From CAYSIX01 sp964431205 (GTDB lineage: Bacteria > Planctomycetota > Phycisphaerae > Phycisphaerales > Phycisphaeraceae), in NCBI GenBank assembly GCA_964431205.1, contig CAYSIX010000031.1, positions 1-23,681 of the forward strand: DNA of 23,681 bases, written 5' to 3'. The translations under genes were made by a program, and so were the position numbers. The notes beneath the pieces were generated by a model that made no database searches, was not told the DNA's origin, and worked only from the letters and a program-made list of their open reading frames with translations. Of the stretch, positions 21,757 to 23,681 are shown in pieces. Numbering within the stretch: position 1 is the stretch's first letter; each line of letters starts with the position of its first letter.

Positions 21757-22460
21757 TGAACCCACGCGACCCGTTTGCGGACCGGTTCACCGGCGGCGCG
21801 TTCATCGCGTCGGCGGGGATGCTCTGGCTGGGCTGGCAACTGCTGCCGGTCAAGCTGGGCGATTTCTTCGAGCCCGGCGACTTCGCGCTGATCTACGAGC
21901 GGTTCCGGCCGTGGATCTGGCTGTACCGCGTGCACCTGTTCGGCTTGATCGTCGGGGTGATCGCGCTCGTGGCGCTGGCGTCACGGGCGGTGGAACACCG
22001 GGCGCGCGTGCTGGTCTGGCCCGGGGCGGCGGTGGCGTCGGCGGGGATCCTCGTCGCGGCGCTGGCCGCGGCGTTCTACTACCACTTCGGGGCCTGGGGC
22101 TCGCTGGACATGCACGGCCGATCGGCGGGGGAGGTCGAGGCGTTCGTCGCGTCCCTTCGCCTGGACACCGAGTACGTGACCTGCCTCGTGCGGTTCGGGC
22201 GGGTGTTCACGGGCCTGGGCCTGCTCGTGCTGGGCTGGGGGTTGATCCGCTGGGGCCTCGTGCCGGCGTGGGCGGGTGTGTGGGCGATCCTGCACGGGCT
22301 GGCGGCGATGAGCGTGACCATGTTCTGGCCCGACGACCTGTGGCTGTACACCCCGCTGTTCCACGAGAACGCGCTGTGGCTGGCGGTCATGGGCGTGCTG
22401 CTGTGGCGGGGGCCGACGGTCGACCAAGAGAGCACGGACGAACCCGTGACGAACCCATGA
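21756..22460 (+). CDS. Polytopic membrane protein of unknown function
   Basis: I do not recognise this 234-residue protein. It has about six hydrophobic segments, for example FIASAGMLWLGWQLLP, HLFGLIVGVIALVALA, AAVASAGILVAALAAAFYYHF, VFTGLGLLVLGWGLIRWGLV, AWAGVWAILHGLAAM and NALWLAVMGVLLW. The loops carry conserved-looking charged residues (FALIYERFRPW, LDTEYVTCLVRFGRVF). It begins inside the stop codon of the desaturase-family gene, so the two proteins probably act together, perhaps in lipid modification at the membrane; that is inference from context only. It converges on ispG with 76 nt between stops; no terminator with a T-run is visible there. Confidence 0.75.
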   Translation: MNPRDPFADRFTGGAFIASAGMLWLGWQLLPVKLGDFFEPGDFALIYERFRPWIWLYRVHLFGLIVGVIALVALASRAVEHRARVLVWPGAAVASAGILVAALAAAFYYHFGAWGSLDMHGRSAGEVEAFVASLRLDTEYVTCLVRFGRVFTGLGLLVLGWGLIRWGLVPAWAGVWAILHGLAAMSVTMFWPDDLWLYTPLFHENALWLAVMGVLLWRGPTVDQESTDEPVTNP

Positions 22461-22536
22461 ACCACCGGCGAGGCATGGGCGATCACTCCGCACGGCGCTC
22501 CGCTGGCGTGACCCGATCGCGCAATCCGAGCGTGGG

Positions 22537-23681
22537 TCAGCTTCGGCCGATCGTCACCGGTGTCATCGCCTGAATCTTCTCCACCTGCCCCGAGGCGATC
22601 TTGTCGAACCCGCTGCCCAGCTCGCCGATCGGGTCCGGCGGGAGGATCTCGACGACCTTCTCGCCCAGCTTCGCCTCGCCGCGCTGGACCTTGGCCTCGA
22701 ACTTGCGGCACTCGTCCAGCAGCGCGTCGAGGATCTGTTCCTCGGGCACGTTGGCGACCTTCTGACCCTGGACATAGATGATGCCGCGGCGGTCGCCGGC
22801 GAAGATCGCCACGTCGGCGCCCTCGGCCTCGCCCGGGCCGTTGACGATGCAGCCCATCACCGCGACCTTGATCGGCAGCTTGATCTCGCTGCGCAGCTTC
22901 TCGCGCACGTCCTGCACGAGCGTGAACAGGTCCACCTGGATGCGCCCGCAGGTCGGGCAGGCGATCAGGTCCACGCCCTTGCGCTCGCGCAGGCCCAGGC
23001 AGTAGAGCATCTCCAGCGCGTCCTCGACCTCGTAGACCGGATCGTTGGCGTAGCTGATGCGGATCGTGTCGCCGATGCCGGACGCCAGCAGATGCCCCAG
23101 CGGCACGACGCTGCGGATGGTCCCGGTCTCCTTGGGCCCGGCGTGGGTCACCCCCAGGTGCAGCGGGTGATCGAACCGCTTGGAGATCTCGGTGTAGGCG
23201 TCGATGACCAGCGTCGGATCCGGCGACTTGGCGCTGATGACGATGTCGTAGAAGTCGTTCTCGTAGAAGATGTCGAGGTATTCCTCGAGCTTGGTGATCA
23301 TGATGGCCAGCAGGTGGCCGTGCTTGTTGTCACTGAAGACGCCGCCGAGCTCCTTCATGCGACGCTGCTTGTCCCGGCGTTCGACGATCGAGCCCTCGTT
23401 GACCCCGACGCGGATGGGCAGGCGCTTTTCCTTGCAGGCGGCGATGACCTGCTCGACCTGCTTGCGGTCGGAGATGTTGCCGGGGTTGAGCCGGATTTTG
23501 TGGACGCCGGCGTCGATCGCGTCGAGGGCGCGCTGGAAGTGGAAGTGCACGTCGGCGACGATCGGGACGCGGACCTGGGGGATGATCTGGCGGAGTGCGT
23601 CGGTGTCCTTCTTTTCGGGCACGGCGACGCGGACGAGGTCGGCGCCGGCGGCGGCGAGCTTGTTGATCTCGGCGACGCAGG
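22537..23681 (-). CDS. ispG: 4-hydroxy-3-methylbut-2-enyl-diphosphate synthase (5' end outside window)
   Basis: IspG (GcpE) reduces MEcPP to HMBPP in the MEP isoprenoid pathway using a [4Fe-4S] cluster. The visible 381 or so residues include AEINKLAAAGADLVRVAVPE, PIVADVHFHFQRALDAI, KIRLNPGNI, RVGVNEGSIV, DFYDIVISAKSP and HLGVTHAGP. The cluster ligands are C-P-T-C in LIACPTCGRIQVD and the cysteine in MGCIVNGPGEAEGAD, with the conserved NGPGE glutamate. This is the short (bacterial two-domain) form without the large insertion seen in plants and Chlamydiales. The reading frame continues past the right edge (position 23681), so the N-terminus is missing; the ATG at 23622 is internal. Confidence 0.97.
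   Translation of the reverse strand, partial: CVAEINKLAAAGADLVRVAVPEKKDTDALRQIIPQVRVPIVADVHFHFQRALDAIDAGVHKIRLNPGNISDRKQVEQVIAACKEKRLPIRVGVNEGSIVERRDKQRRMKELGGVFSDNKHGHLLAIMITKLEEYLDIFYENDFYDIVISAKSPDPTLVIDAYTEISKRFDHPLHLGVTHAGPKETGTIRSVVPLGHLLASGIGDTIRISYANDPVYEVEDALEMLYCLGLRERKGVDLIACPTCGRIQVDLFTLVQDVREKLRSEIKLPIKVAVMGCIVNGPGEAEGADVAIFAGDRRGIIYVQGQKVANVPEEQILDALLDECRKFEAKVQRGEAKLGEKVVEILPPDPIGELGSGFDKIASGQVEKIQAMTPVTIGRS

Noticed and set aside
22461..22536. A bidirectional terminator between the membrane protein and ispG
   Set aside because: Only an imperfect GC-rich stem and no T-run on either strand.

Overview
The window is a GC-rich bacterial chromosome segment, most likely from a planctomycete of the class Phycisphaerae or a close relative. 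This rests on the combination of proteins seen: PEP-CTERM-type C-terminal sorting signals, a dockerin-like calcium-repeat module on an exported CAP protein, a GspG-like prepilin, a GxxExxY protein, a phytanoyl-CoA dioxygenase paired with an AraC regulator, a lipoprotein with a royal-jelly-type propeller, and an rpmI-rplT pair. Taxonomy is inference from gene content, not from a marker phylogeny.

Layout. Positions 1-2.6 kb (+): a sulfotransferase with a low-GC core, 5'-methylthioadenosine phosphorylase, and a GxxExxY gene framed by inverted CACGGGG heptamer arrays. 2.6-5.1 kb (-): a SAM methyltransferase directly behind csrA, an Nfu-type Fe-S scaffold, and an AraC regulator divergent from a phytanoyl-CoA dioxygenase (5.2-6.05 kb, +). 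6.1-6.85 kb (+): a short inverted-repeat element, then a hicBA locus whose toxin is frameshifted. 6.9-9.05 kb (-): recJ coupled to a two-helix membrane protein. 9.3-11.3 kb (+): a type II secretion/pilus prepilin and a SpoIID-domain lipoprotein. 11.3-13.95 kb (-): a Gfo/Idh/MocA oxidoreductase overlapping a LOG-family gene, then rplT and rpmI. 14.0-14.65 kb: a second copy of the short inverted-repeat element, then tRNA-Ile(GAT) and tRNA-Arg(CCT) on the + strand. 14.75-20.7 kb: exported proteins, namely a propeller/coiled-coil lipoprotein (-), a PEP-CTERM-like protein (+), a Tat-exported PhoX-type protein (-) and a CAP-dockerin-PEP-CTERM protein (-). 20.9-22.5 kb (+): a sterol-desaturase-family membrane enzyme and an overlapping polytopic membrane protein. 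The right edge holds ispG (-), cut off at its 5' end.

Most genes are single units or pairs. Start/stop overlaps suggest translational coupling for recJ with the small membrane protein, LOG with Gfo/Idh, hicB with hicA, and the desaturase with the membrane protein. Housekeeping functions (RecJ, L20, L35, IspG, MtnP, Nfu, two tRNAs) alternate with envelope proteins. The accessory signals are the GxxExxY cassette, the two copies of the roughly 100-bp repeat, and the decayed toxin-antitoxin pair. I saw no CRISPR array, transposase, integrase, rRNA or obvious large defence island. The most novel items are the GxxExxY cassette with its inverted heptamer arrays and the MITE-like repeat.
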